The notes: generated from the letters alone by a model not told the origin. Shown: positions 8,569 to 16,519, counted from the stretch's first letter. The stretch: DNA of 64,000 nt from Egibacter rhizosphaerae (GCF_004322855.1 NZ_CP036402.1:1054001-1118000); one strand, 5' to 3'. Numbers and translations: made by a program.

Positions 8569-9126
8569 CTAGACCTCGAGCAGCTCCTGCTCCTTGTTCT
8601 GGGCCACCTGATCGATCTCCCCCACGTACTTGTCGGTCAAGCCCTGGAGCCGCTTCTCGAGCCGCTGGTGCTCGTCCTCCGGCAGGTCCCCCTCGTTGAC
8701 GAGCGTGCCCAGTTCGCTCTTGGCCTGCCGCCGCACGTTGCGGACCGCGACTCGACCCTCCTCGGCGCGTTCCCGCACGAGCCGCACGTACTGCTTGCGT
8801 CGCTCCTCGGTGAGCTCGGGGAACACGACGCGGATCACCTTGCCGTCGTTGTTCGGGTTCAGGCCGAGGTCAGCGTTCGTGATGGCCTTCTCGATCTCCT
8901 TGAGGGCGCTCTGGTCGAACGGGTTGACGAGCAGGACTCGGGGCTCGGGGACGCTCACCCCCGCCAGCTGCTGCAGGGGTGTCTTCGTGCCGTAGTACTC
9001 GACCGGCAGGTCGGCGATGAGCCCGGGGTTGGCTCGCCCGGTACGGATCTTCGCGACCTCGTCCTTGGCGTGCTGCACCGCCTGACGCATCTTCTTCTCG
9101 GCCTCGTTGAGGATCTCCTCACTCAC
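8569..9126 (-). CDS. frr: Ribosome recycling factor
   Basis: Frr works with EF-G to split post-termination ribosomes. The 185-residue length is exactly that of the family, and the sequence reads as a canonical RRF: KIRTGRANPGLI in helix 1, VEYYGTKTPLQQLAGVSVPEPR, and the C-terminal coiled-coil segment LTEERRKQYVRLVRERAEEG. Start GTG at 9126. It lies 54 bp after pyrH, its usual partner. Confidence 0.98.
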   Translation of the reverse strand: MSEEILNEAEKKMRQAVQHAKDEVAKIRTGRANPGLIADLPVEYYGTKTPLQQLAGVSVPEPRVLLVNPFDQSALKEIEKAITNADLGLNPNNDGKVIRVVFPELTEERRKQYVRLVRERAEEGRVAVRNVRRQAKSELGTLVNEGDLPEDEHQRLEKRLQGLTDKYVGEIDQVAQNKEQELLEV

Positions 9127-9180
9127 GGCTCTCGCTCCTTCTGTTCGGCCTCGCGGTGCAACGAAAACACCGATGATCGC

Positions 9181-9936
9181 CTACCCGGTCAGCTCCCCCT
9201 CGGCGGACGCCGACTCGGGCCCCGCATGCACGATTGTGCCGATGGGCTGACCGTCCACCACCCGCCAGATGTTGCCCTCGCGCAGGAGCTCGAAGACGAT
9301 GATCGGCAGGCGATTGTCCATGCACAGGCTGATGGCGGTCGCGTCCATGACCTTCAACCCGTGCGAGAGCACGTCGAGGTACGTGAGGTCGCTGTAGCGG
9401 GTGGCCTCGGGGGCGCCGTGCGGATCACGGTCGTAGACGCCGTCGACGCCGGTACCCTTCAGGATCGCCTCCGCTCCGATCTCGAGAGCACGCTGCGCGG
9501 CCGCCGTGTCGGTCGTGAAGTACGGGGCGCCGAGGCCGGCGGCGAAGATCACCACCCGCCCCTTCTGGAGGTGGCGGATGGCACGACGGCGGATGTAGGG
9601 CTCGGCGACCTCCTGCATCCCGATCGCGGAGAGGACGCGCGTGTCGACGCCCTGCTTCTCGATGGCATCCTGCAGGCTCAGCGCGTTGATGACCGTGGCG
9701 AGCATCCCCATGTTGTCGGCGCTCGAGCGGTCCATGCCGGCCGCCTGGGGACTCGTCCCGCGGAAGATGTTGCCGCCACCGACGCTGACACCGATCTCCA
9801 CACCCCGCCCGGCCACCTCGACGAGCTGTGCGGCGATGGAGTTCACGATCTGCGGACTGATCGAATTGTCGTCGTCAGCGAACTTCTCCCCCGAAAGCTT
9901 CAGCAGGACTCGGCGGTAGCGCGGTCCGTCGCTCAC
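9181..9936 (-). CDS. pyrH: UMP kinase
   Basis: PyrH phosphorylates UMP to UDP and belongs to the amino acid kinase fold. It carries [13 protein letters not shown] at the N-terminus, [11 protein letters not shown], the [20 protein letters not shown] stretch and [11 protein letters not shown] place the start at the GTG at 9936 (251 residues), which has GAGGAG 6 nt upstream. The open frame continues to 10065, but that part is read through the tandem repeats and is not conserved. The IS110 element at 10094-11802 now separates pyrH from tsf and rpsB, so expression must come from the gap at 9937-10093, where a TAGGAT -10 box lies. Confidence 0.97.
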   Translation of the reverse strand: MSDGPRYRRVLLKLSGEKFADDDNSISPQIVNSIAAQLVEVAGRGVEIGVSVGGGNIFRGTSPQAAGMDRSSADNMGMLATVINALSLQDAIEKQGVDTRVLSAIGMQEVAEPYIRRRAIRHLQKGRVVIFAAGLGAPYFTTDTAAAQRALEIGAEAILKGTGVDGVYDRDPHGAPEATRYSDLTYLDVLSHGLKVMDATAISLCMDNRLPIIVFELLREGNIWRVVDGQPIGTIVHAGPESASAEGELTG

Positions 9937-9968
9937 TCGCGGCTCCTCGCATCGTTCGCCCGCACCCG

Positions 9969-9974
9969 ATCCTA
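9969..9974 (-). promoter_or_regulatory. Candidate pyrH -10 box
   Basis: TAGGAT on the minus strand, about 32 nt before the pyrH GTG, resembles the -10 boxes seen before other genes in this window. No convincing -35 box is visible. A local promoter would explain why the insertion element just upstream is tolerated. Confidence 0.35.
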
Positions 9975-10010
9975 GACGTCGTGACCCGCGCCGTGCGCCG
10001 CTGCGGGGTG

Positions 10011-10093
10011 GCAGGGCGCCGACACCCCCGGCCAGGCGCCGACACCCCTGGCTAGACGCCGACACCCCTGGCTAGGCGCCGACACCCCTGGCT
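10011..10093. repeat. 20-bp tandem repeat, four copies, between tsf and pyrH
   Basis: Four consecutive 20-bp units (10011-10030, 10031-10050, 10051-10070, 10071-10090) of the form GCTAGGCGCCGACACCCCTG carry a few changes, and GCT of a fifth unit follows. The fifth unit resumes on the other side of the insertion element, at 11800-11812, where it is the 3' end of tsf. The array therefore looks like tandem copies of the tsf tail, with the element inserted in the last copy. Confidence 0.93.
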
Positions 10094-10219
10094 GATATGA
10101 CCTGCCGGTAGCGGTTCCATGGGTTTCGCCTCCGGAGGTGTCAGAAGGGACCCGCACAGGTTCCGAGGGTCGGGCGTTGTCGCGCCTGGTTCTCCTGACA
10201 CCACCGGGAGGTGGGCTTG

Positions 10220-11485
10220 ATGATGCACATGCATGGTATTCGAGCGCAGCAACTTTCGGCGCGGACGGTCGGCGTGGGGTTGGATCGGCTGGTGGCGGTG
10301 CCGGTGGATGTGGGCAAGTCGGCGGCGATGGCGATGGTGGTCGACTTCTCGGGTCGGCGGCTGGCCGCGCCGTTCGAGTTCGCTCTCGACCGGTCGGGGG
10401 TGGCGGGGTTCGTCGCTCGGGTCGAGCGGGTTCTGCCGGCGGAGACGGCGTTGGTGCGGGTGGGGGTGGAGGCGTGCGGGCACTACCACCGGCCGCTGGT
10501 CGCCTCGAGGGTGCTGCCCGGGCACTGGCAGCTGGTGGAGCACAACCCGGCGTGGGTGTCAGCCCAGCGGCGGGTCAACGGCACGGGTCGGACCAAGACC
10601 GACCCGATCGACTTGACCGCGATCGCGGATCTGCTGCTGGCCGGCCGCGGCTACGAGGTGGCCGTCGGTGATGAGCTGCTGGTCGAGCTGAGCGCGTGGG
10701 CGGCGCATCGCCGCCGGCGGGTGCAGGCCCGCTCGGCGGTCAAGAACCAGCTGACCGGTCAGCTGGACCGCTGCTTTCCCGGGCTGGGCGCGAGTCTGTC
10801 GAGCGTGCTGGGCACCAAGGTCGGCCGCCTTGTCGCGGCCGAGTTCTCAGACCCCGATCGGCTCGCCCGGCTCGGCGTGGCCCGCTTCCGGGCGTTCGCG
10901 GCGCGCCGCGACGTGCGCGTGAGCGTGGCGCTGGCCGAGCGCCTCGTGGCCGCGGCCCGCGACGCGCTGCCCACGCCCGACGCGGCGGTGGCCCGTCAGG
11001 TCCTGGCCGCCGATCTGGCGCTGCTCGACGGCCTGGACGGCCAACTCGCCGAGGTCGACGCGCGCATCGACGCGCTCGTGCCCGCCACCCGCTACCGCGT
11101 GCTGACGTCGGGGCCGGGCTGGGGGGCGGTCCGCGCGGCCGGCTACGCCGCCGGCGTCGGCGACCCGGCACGCTGGCCCTCGCACCGGCAGGTGTACCGC
11201 GCCGCCGGGCTGAACCCCGCCCAGTACGAGTCCGCCGGTCGACGGCGTGACAGCGGCATCAGCCGGGAGGGATCGGTGCCGCTGCGCCGGGCGATCCTCG
11301 ACCTCGGCGTGGGCCTGTGGCACCAAGATCCCGCCGCCCGCCGCTACGCCGCCGGGCTGCGCGAGCGCGGCAAGCCCGGCGCGATCATCGCCACCGCCCT
11401 GGCCCGCCGGGCGAACAAGATCGCCTTCGCGATGGTCCGCGACCAGACGCTGTACGACCCCGCCTGCTGGGCCAGCAAGGAGTAG
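10220..11485 (+). CDS. IS110/IS1111-family transposase (DEDD)
   Basis: This recombinase has an N-terminal RuvC-like DEDD domain and a C-terminal serine domain (IS116/IS110/IS902). D30 (VAVPVDVGKS), E84 (VGVEACGHYH), D128 and D131 (RTKTDPIDLTA) match the DEDD residues. The C-terminal part carries SGPGWGAVRAAGYAAGVG, YRAAGLNPAQYESAGRRR (with the expected Ser) and GSVPLRRAILDLG. The chosen ATG at 10220 has GGGAGG 8 nt upstream; a second ATG follows directly. Length of 421 residues is normal and there is no frameshift, so the copy appears functional. It is read against the flanking housekeeping genes. Confidence 0.95.
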   Translation: MMHMHGIRAQQLSARTVGVGLDRLVAVPVDVGKSAAMAMVVDFSGRRLAAPFEFALDRSGVAGFVARVERVLPAETALVRVGVEACGHYHRPLVASRVLPGHWQLVEHNPAWVSAQRRVNGTGRTKTDPIDLTAIADLLLAGRGYEVAVGDELLVELSAWAAHRRRRVQARSAVKNQLTGQLDRCFPGLGASLSSVLGTKVGRLVAAEFSDPDRLARLGVARFRAFAARRDVRVSVALAERLVAAARDALPTPDAAVARQVLAADLALLDGLDGQLAEVDARIDALVPATRYRVLTSGPGWGAVRAAGYAAGVGDPARWPSHRQVYRAAGLNPAQYESAGRRRDSGISREGSVPLRRAILDLGVGLWHQDPAARRYAAGLRERGKPGAIIATALARRANKIAFAMVRDQTLYDPACWASKE

Positions 11486-11504
11486 GACACCGGACCCTTC
11501 CCAT

Positions 11505-11758
11505 CCGCGGTCGATCGTGCGAGGCTCGCGGACAGGAAGGCCGGATCAGACGTCGTACCGGCTATGGCGGACTCGTTCGCGGGTCACGCCGCTCCTAGCT
11601 TGACGCCCGGCCTTCCACCCGTCTCAGAGCCCGAACGAAGCCAGCTGACCCCACCCTCAGTGGAGGTCGCATAGATCAGCGTGGGCCTACGGCCCCGCCG
11701 ACCTCGCACCCCACCGCCACACAAGCATCCCGCCAGCCCCCGCGCACACCGGGGGCTG
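11505..11758 (+). ncRNA. Candidate bridge (seek) RNA of the IS110 element
   Basis: The noncoding right end folds into a row of stem-loops. A 5' stem-loop lies at 11505-11531. A target-type loop is closed by a perfect 10-bp stem GGAAGGCCGG/CCGGCCTTCC (11535-11544 with 11607-11616). A donor-type loop lies around 11629-11686, and a 9-bp hairpin at 11734-11758 could end the RNA. Inside the donor loop GCCAGCT (11640-11646) equals the right terminus, and ATCAGC (11675-11680) is complementary to the left terminus GCTGAT. Inside the target loop CCGGCT (11558-11563) resembles the left target, and CTCCTAGC (11592-11599) is complementary to 7 of 8 bases of the right target GCTAGGCG. The exact RNA ends are not known. 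Confidence 0.72.
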
Positions 11759-11780
11759 CCAAGGATGTCGTACACGATGC

Positions 11781-11802
11781 TTGACAAGACCTACGGCCAG
11801 CT
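11781..11802 (+). promoter_or_regulatory. Outward -35 box at the right end of the IS (junction promoter half)
   Basis: A perfect TTGACA lies at 11781-11786, 16 bp inside the right terminus. When the ends join in a circle, TATGAC at 10096-10101 falls 18 bp after it, rebuilding a promoter that reads toward the transposase. Such junction promoters are known for circular IS110-type intermediates. Confidence 0.6.
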
Positions 11803-12415
11803 AGGCGCCGACCTGGAAGCGGGTGAACCGGCCCACGGTGATCTTCTCTCCGGTCGTGCGCTGGAACTCCTCGAGGAGTTCGCGAATCGTGCGCGAGTCG
11901 TCGCGGACGAACGGCTGATTGAGCAGCACCTTCTCCTTGTAGAAGGCCTGCAGCTTGCCCTCGACGATCTTGTCGACGATGTGCTCGGGCTTGCCCTCGT
12001 CGATCGCCTGCTTGCGGGCGAACTCGCGCTCCTCCTCCAGCGTCGCCTCGTCGACGTCGTCCTCGCTCACCACGACCGGGCGCATGGCGGCGATGTGCAG
12101 AGCGACGTCGTTCGCGAGCTCCTGGAAACCCTCGTGCTTGGCCACGAAGTCCGTCTCGCAGTTGAGCTCCAGAAGGACCCCCACCTTCGGGGGCATGCCC
12201 GGCGTGGGGCGGTGCAAGTAGGTGTGCACGAGCCCCTCCTCGGCGCTGCGCTCGCCGGCTCGGTCGGCCATCTTCGCACCGGTGCGCTCACGGACGAGCT
12301 TCGCCGCCTCGTCGAAGTCCCCCTCGGCGTCCGTCAGGGCCTTCTTGCAGTCCATCATCCCGGCCCCGGTAGCTTCCCGGAGCCGCTTCACATCCGCGGC
12401 GCTGAACTCGGGCAC
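11801..12415 (-). CDS. tsf: Elongation factor Ts
   Basis: EF-Ts recycles EF-Tu by nucleotide exchange. The 204-residue protein is the short actinobacterial/thermophile form: ADVKRLREATGAGMMDCKKAL at residues 7-26, ELNCETDFVAKHEGFQELAND, and the C-terminal ITVGRFTRFQVGA ending in a TAG stop. That stop is made from the CT core at which the IS110 element inserted (11801-11802), so the gene ends exactly at the element border and is intact. Start GTG at 12415. It lies 108 bp after rpsB, its normal partner; the usual downstream neighbour pyrH is now 1.9 kb away. Confidence 0.98.
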   Translation of the reverse strand: MPEFSAADVKRLREATGAGMMDCKKALTDAEGDFDEAAKLVRERTGAKMADRAGERSAEEGLVHTYLHRPTPGMPPKVGVLLELNCETDFVAKHEGFQELANDVALHIAAMRPVVVSEDDVDEATLEEEREFARKQAIDEGKPEHIVDKIVEGKLQAFYKEKVLLNQPFVRDDSRTIRELLEEFQRTTGEKITVGRFTRFQVGA

Positions 12416-12523
12416 TGGTCGTCCTCCCTCTGGTTCGTGCGATCCGCCCCATCAGCAGCGGCCGGCGCAGGGCCACGGCAGGCGGGGCCGGCGGTCACTC
12501 GAGCACGGGGCTCGGAAGCTTCG

Positions 12524-13459
12524 TCACTGGGCGCGCTCGTCCTCGGCGGCGGGGACGGCCTCGTCCTCGGACTCCGGCTCGCCGCTGGTGTGCACGGCCT
12601 CGGCCTCGTCCTGGGTGGAGTCGGCGCCGGCCTGGGCAGCCGCCGCCGCGGCCTCCTCCCGCTGCAGGGCGATCTCCCACTCGGCGAGCGGCTCGGCCTC
12701 CGAAGCGGCCTCGGGAGCACCCGTGGCGGCGACCGCCGCCTGCTCGGCCACGACGTCGTCGGGGCTACGCGCCGCACGCTGCTGGTGACCCTCGGCACAG
12801 GCATCGGCGATGAGCTTCGTGAGGAGCGAACCGGAGCGAATCGCGTCGTCGTTGCCCGGGATCGGGTACTGGACCTCGTCGGGATCGCAGTTGGAGTCGA
12901 GGATCCCGACGACCGGGATGCCGAGGCGGTTCGCCTCCTTGACCGCGATGTGCTCCTTCACGGTGTCAACCACCCACAAGGCGCTGGGCAGCCGGGACAT
13001 GTTCCGGATACCGCCGAGGTTGGCGAGCAGCTTGTCGTACTCGCGCTGCAGCTGCAGGCCCTCCTTCTTGGGGAGACGCTCCATGGTCTCGCTGCCGATG
13101 AGCTCCTCGAGCTCCCGGAGTCGGGCGAGACGCGTCTTGATCGTCTCGAAGTTGGTCAGCATCCCGCCGAGCCAGCGGTAGTTGACGTAGGGCATCGATA
13201 CCCGCTGGGCCTGGGTCTCGATGGGCTCCTGGGCCTGCTTCTTCGTCCCGACGAACAGCACGTTGCCGCCCTTGGCGACCTGATCGCGGACGAATCCGTA
13301 CGAACGCTCCAGCATCGCGATGGTCTGCTGGATGTCGATGATGTAGATGCCGTTGCGCTCCCCGAGGATGTAGCGCTCCATCTTGGGGTTCCAACGGCGC
13401 GTCTGGTGACCGAAATGGACTCCGGCCTCCAGCAGCTCGCGCATGGACACGACCGACAT
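12524..13459 (-). CDS. rpsB: 30S ribosomal protein S2
   Basis: S2 binds the 30S head-body junction. Start ATG 13459 has AAGGAG 5 nt upstream. The conserved N-terminal [32 protein letters not shown] and the [21 protein letters not shown] segment are present. At 311 residues it is longer than usual (about 250): from about residue 225 it carries an Ala/Glu-rich acidic tail, a common feature in high-GC actinobacteria. The 194-bp upstream gap has no clear promoter. Confidence 0.98.
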   Translation of the reverse strand: MSVVSMRELLEAGVHFGHQTRRWNPKMERYILGERNGIYIIDIQQTIAMLERSYGFVRDQVAKGGNVLFVGTKKQAQEPIETQAQRVSMPYVNYRWLGGMLTNFETIKTRLARLRELEELIGSETMERLPKKEGLQLQREYDKLLANLGGIRNMSRLPSALWVVDTVKEHIAVKEANRLGIPVVGILDSNCDPDEVQYPIPGNDDAIRSGSLLTKLIADACAEGHQQRAARSPDDVVAEQAAVAATGAPEAASEAEPLAEWEIALQREEAAAAAAQAGADSTQDEAEAVHTSGEPESEDEAVPAAEDERAQ

Positions 13460-13653
13460 GTGGGCTCCTTCGCGGTTGGTCCTCGCGCGACGACGGCCAT
13501 GGGTGGTCGGGTCCCACGGCGATCCGGCCAGCCGGAAACCGGGTCATCCCGGTCCGGCACCGCGGCCGCGCTCGTCAGCGCTGTGGTTTCGGGTTCTCGA
13601 GCGCGCGTGCGCACATCGATGGACCGACGCGTCGCGCCGGTCGAGCGGCAAGC

Positions 13654-14337
13654 CTAGCGCGTCACGGGAGCCACGGCGACCGTCCCCTCGGCGGTGGGGA
13701 CCAGGCTCGGTGGGGACCAGGCTCGGCGGTCGAGACCAGGCTCGGCGGTCGAGACCAGGCTCGGCGGTCGAGACCAGGCTCGGCGGTCGGGACCAGGCTC
13801 GGTGGGGACCAGCCGGGGCTGCCACCGGCCGAGGAGTCCGAGGGGGTCGAGGTACGCACCGTTCCTGCGAGCCCCCCAGTGCAGTTCGCCGGAGCCGGGC
13901 GCGAGATTCCCGAGGGTGTCACCCCTCGCCACCCGGGTGCCCTCCGTGACCGCGATAGGCTCGACCGGGCCGTAGGTCGTGTCGAGCCCGCCTCCGTGAT
14001 CGACCGTCACCCAGCCCGTCCCGGCGACCGGCCCGGCCCAGGTGACCGTGCCCTGCAAGGCAGCCCGGATCGGCTCACCCGGGTCCGCCGCGAGCGCGAC
14101 GCCACGGTGGCCCGGACCGTACGGGTCGGCCGGCGGCTCGAAACCTCGGAGCACTTCGCCGTCCACCGGAGGGCGGGCTCCGCCGCTGACCTCGGCGTCG
14201 AACCGGTCCGCCACGACCTGATCGCCCGCAACCACCGTCGACGCCGACGCTCCCAGCACGAGTGCGAGGCCGAGCGCGAGGCCCACCCGAGTCAGGACGC
14301 GGGCGAGCGAACGAGGTGCGGATCGGTGAGTGGGCAT
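13654..14337 (-). CDS. Secreted M23/LytM-domain protein with degenerate metal site
   Basis: The N-terminal signal-like helix (VLTRVGLALGLALVLGASAS) and one LytM (peptidase M23) domain suggest a cell-wall protein outside the membrane. The domain shows GHRGVALAADPGEPI, WVTVDHGGGLDTTYG and GELHWGARRNG. In active M23 enzymes the first motif is HxxxD and the last is HxH; here the Asp is Ala and the first His of HxH is Glu, so zinc binding should be lost. Such proteins often act as activators of amidases, but that role is only inferred. The ATG at 14337 sits 6 nt after TATCGT, suggesting a leaderless transcript. The C-terminal 50 residues are encoded by a 19-bp tandem repeat and are not conserved. 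Confidence 0.82.
   Translation of the reverse strand: MPTHRSAPRSLARVLTRVGLALGLALVLGASASTVVAGDQVVADRFDAEVSGGARPPVDGEVLRGFEPPADPYGPGHRGVALAADPGEPIRAALQGTVTWAGPVAGTGWVTVDHGGGLDTTYGPVEPIAVTEGTRVARGDTLGNLAPGSGELHWGARRNGAYLDPLGLLGRWQPRLVPTEPGPDRRAWSRPPSLVSTAEPGLDRRAWSPPSLVPTAEGTVAVAPVTR
13693..13812. repeat. 16/19-bp tandem repeat array at the 3' end of the M23 gene
   Basis: Units in order are two 16-bp copies (13693-13724), three identical 19-bp copies GGCGGTCGAGACCAGGCTC (13725-13781), a 19-bp copy with one change (13782-13800) and a partial copy to 13812. Because 19 is not a multiple of 3, each gain or loss shifts the frame of the protein tail. All minus-strand frames are open through the array. 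Confidence 0.95.
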
Positions 14338-14485
14338 GGGGTGACGATACGAGCGCCGCCGCCGCGCTCGGCGACACATGGCCCTCGGGCCTGTGGACGC
14401 GGACCGGTACGCACCACCGGCCGCGGGGCTGACCGCGTGAACAGGTGACCGGTCGCGTCACAGCTGACCGGGGATCGGCCGCGGG

Positions 14486-15340
14486 TCAGCCGCGGGTCTT
14501 CTCGGCGAGCTTGGTACGGAGCCCGAGCACGGACTTGGTGTGGATCTGGCAGACCCGCGACTCGGTGACACCGAGGATCTCGCCGACCTGGGCGAGGGTC
14601 ATGCCCTCGAAGTAGTAGAGCACGATCACGGTGCGTTCACGCTCGGGCAGCGTGTCAACGGTCTCCTGCAGCAGTCCTCGCAGGGTGGCGTCCTGCAGGG
14701 CGTGCTCGGGATCGGGAATGCGCGGATCCTGCAGGGTGTCGACCAGCGCCTGGCGTTCACCCTCCTCGCCCGGCAGGGTCTCCTCGAGCGCCACGACCGA
14801 GGTGAGCGAGACCTGCGCCAGCGTCTGCTGCAACTCGTCGATGTCCAGGCCCAGCTCGTGCGCGAGCTCGTCCTCGGTGGGTGTCCGGTGCAGCCGATGC
14901 TCCAGGGCAGTGAGGGCCTTCTCCACACCGCGAGCCTTGGTCCGCACGCTGCGCGGCACCCAGTCGACGCTGCGCAACTCGTCGATGATGGCGCCCTTGA
15001 TGCGCGAGATCGCGTAGGTCTCGAACTTGACCCGCTTGTCGAGATCGAACTTCTCGATCGCGTCGATCAGGCCGAACATGCCGTACGAAGTCAGGTCCGC
15101 TTGCTCGATCGACGGTGGCAACCCCACGGAGACCCTGCCCGCCACGTACTTCACGAGCGGGGCGTACTGCAGGATGAGTCGTTCGCGAGCGGTCCGGTCA
15201 CCGGTCTGCTTGTACTGACGCCACAGCTCGACGACACGGGGGTCCTGAGAGGCCACGCCCTCTCGGCGGTCGGTGCCCTCGGCAGGCGCTTCGCTCGCCG
15301 TCGACGACGACGATGGGTGGGGGGAACGCGACGAACTCAC
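14486..15340 (-). CDS. whiG: RNA polymerase sigma factor, FliA/WhiG family
   Basis: This is an alternative sigma factor of the sigma-28 type (WhiG in sporulating actinobacteria, FliA in flagellated bacteria). Region 2 is clear ([58 protein letters not shown]). Regions 3 and 4 follow ([35 protein letters not shown] with helix-turn-helix [20 protein letters not shown]). The family length is about 260; this one has a Ser/Glu-rich tail of about 30 residues before region 1.2. It lies 55 bp downstream of xerC on the same strand, the synteny seen in many actinobacteria. No anti-sigma gene is adjacent. Confidence 0.93.
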   Translation of the reverse strand: MSSSRSPHPSSSSTASEAPAEGTDRREGVASQDPRVVELWRQYKQTGDRTARERLILQYAPLVKYVAGRVSVGLPPSIEQADLTSYGMFGLIDAIEKFDLDKRVKFETYAISRIKGAIIDELRSVDWVPRSVRTKARGVEKALTALEHRLHRTPTEDELAHELGLDIDELQQTLAQVSLTSVVALEETLPGEEGERQALVDTLQDPRIPDPEHALQDATLRGLLQETVDTLPERERTVIVLYYFEGMTLAQVGEILGVTESRVCQIHTKSVLGLRTKLAEKTRG

Positions 15341-15395
15341 GAGGTCACGTCAGTCGAAGTCGGTCGCAGTAGGCGCCGAAGCATCGCGAATCCCG

Positions 15396-16358
15396 TCAGG
15401 CCCGAGGATGAGCGTGCTCATAAGACCTCCGCAGATGCTCACTCGTTACATGAGTGTAGGTTTGGGTCGTGGAGAGAGCAACGTGTCCGAGGAGCTCCTG
15501 GACGCTGCGGACATCCGCTCCCCCCTCGAGCAGGTGGGTCGCGTAGCTGTGACGCAGCGTGTGGGGGGTCACGTGGGGCAGGCCGACCGCGGCACCGGTG
15601 CGCGCAACCACCGCCCGCGCCTCGCGGTCGGAGAGGCGCCCGCCGCGGGACCCGAGGAACAGCGCGGGCTCGACGGCGCGATGATCCCCGCGCCCGGCTT
15701 CGGCCAACCGCCGCGCTCGCCCGTCGGCGATCCACCGTTCCAGCGCCTCGCAGGCCGGCTCGCCCAGCGGCACGCGCCGATGCTTGTCGCCCTTGCCGTG
15801 CAGGCGAACCGCGCCGCGGGCGAGATCAACCGCGTCCACGTCGAGGCCGACCGCTTCGCTCACCCGCGCTCCGCTCGCGTAGAGCAGCTCCAGCAGCGCA
15901 CGATCACGCTGGCCCCCCGGACTGCTCGCGTCGGGGGCTGCGAGCAGGCGGGCGACGTCGGCCGGCCGCAGCACTCTCGGGAGCGCGCGCGCTCCTCGTG
16001 GCATCGCGAGGCGTACCGCGGGGTTATGGTCGATCCTCCCGCGTGCCGCGAGGACCCCGAACAGGCGGCGCAACGTCGAGGTCTTGCGCTGCACCGAGGC
16101 CCGCGCGTAACCGTGCGCGTCGAGTGCCGCCAGGTAGCGCCGCAGGACCAGCGGCTCGACCTCTCCGGGCTCCTCGATCCCGAACGCCCCGCAGAACGCG
16201 GCGAACTGGCGGGCGTCGGCCACGTACGCGGCCACCGATCGCAAGGCGAGCCCGCGTTCGTCGCGAAGATGCCCACCGAGCACCTCGATCGCGGCCTCCC
16301 ACGCCGGGGGCAGCGCCGTGTCGGCGTGGGGGCGGGAGGTCGGCTGCGGGGCGGTCAC
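15396..16358 (-). CDS. xerC: Tyrosine recombinase XerC
   Basis: XerC resolves chromosome dimers at dif with XerD. The N-terminal SAM-like DNA-binding domain (about 15-105) and catalytic domain are complete: R in LLYASGARVSEAVGL, K in LHGKGDKHRRVPL, HTLRHSYATHL (H and R), LGHVALSTTQ (H) and the nucleophile Tyr in TYTHV. I chose the GTG at 16358 (320 residues; AAGGA 8 nt upstream) instead of the far upstream start, which would add 76 Arg-rich residues. It could in principle be XerD, but the whiG-xerC-dprA-comM neighbourhood is that of XerC. Confidence 0.93.
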   Translation of the reverse strand: MTAPQPTSRPHADTALPPAWEAAIEVLGGHLRDERGLALRSVAAYVADARQFAAFCGAFGIEEPGEVEPLVLRRYLAALDAHGYARASVQRKTSTLRRLFGVLAARGRIDHNPAVRLAMPRGARALPRVLRPADVARLLAAPDASSPGGQRDRALLELLYASGARVSEAVGLDVDAVDLARGAVRLHGKGDKHRRVPLGEPACEALERWIADGRARRLAEAGRGDHRAVEPALFLGSRGGRLSDREARAVVARTGAAVGLPHVTPHTLRHSYATHLLEGGADVRSVQELLGHVALSTTQTYTHVTSEHLRRSYEHAHPRA

Positions 16359-16519
16359 CGGACGATTCCTTCGTTGGTCGCATCCCTGGTTGCGTCCGTC
16401 CAGCCTCGCAGGCCAGTACGCCCGACCCAAGGAGGAGCGGCTCGCGGCGACCGAAACGCGGCCCCGCCCCGCGGCAGACGCGGCGCCCCGGTGGCCTCCG
16501 CCGGTACGCTCAGGGTACG

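Larger units (their letters stand above)
10094..11802 (+). mobile_element. IS110-family insertion sequence, complete, 1709 bp
   Basis: Left flank ends ACACCCCTGGCT (10082-10093) and right flank begins CTAGGCGCCGAC (11801 on). Joined through the shared GCT they restore the 20-bp repeat unit of the neighbouring array, so the ends are fixed to within the shared GCT. There are no terminal inverted repeats, as expected for IS110. The element holds a 126-bp left end, one transposase gene and a 317-bp right noncoding end with a candidate bridge RNA. A right-end location of the RNA is the arrangement reported for the IS1111 branch. The insertion core CT forms part of the tsf stop codon (CTA at 11801-11803 on the plus strand), which stays intact. 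Confidence 0.9.

Noticed and set aside
10011-10093. The tandem repeats as a CRISPR array
   Set aside because: Units are directly adjacent without spacers, and no cas gene is near.
10137-10202. Three-stem fold in the left end of the IS110 element (GGTGTCAG with CTGACACC, inner GACCC/GGGTC and GGCG/CGCC) as the bridge RNA
   Set aside because: The fold is real, but its loops do not match the element ends or the target in the paired way that the right-end loops do. It may instead affect translation of the transposase.
11681-13657. A 658-codon plus-strand open frame starting in the IS right end
   Set aside because: It is antisense to tsf and rpsB, which are clearly the real genes; its residues are Leu/Arg/Gly-rich without family pattern.
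13443-13949. A plus-strand frame through the 19-bp repeat as a repeat protein
   Set aside because: No start signal or conserved domain; it follows from a repeat without stop codons in any frame.
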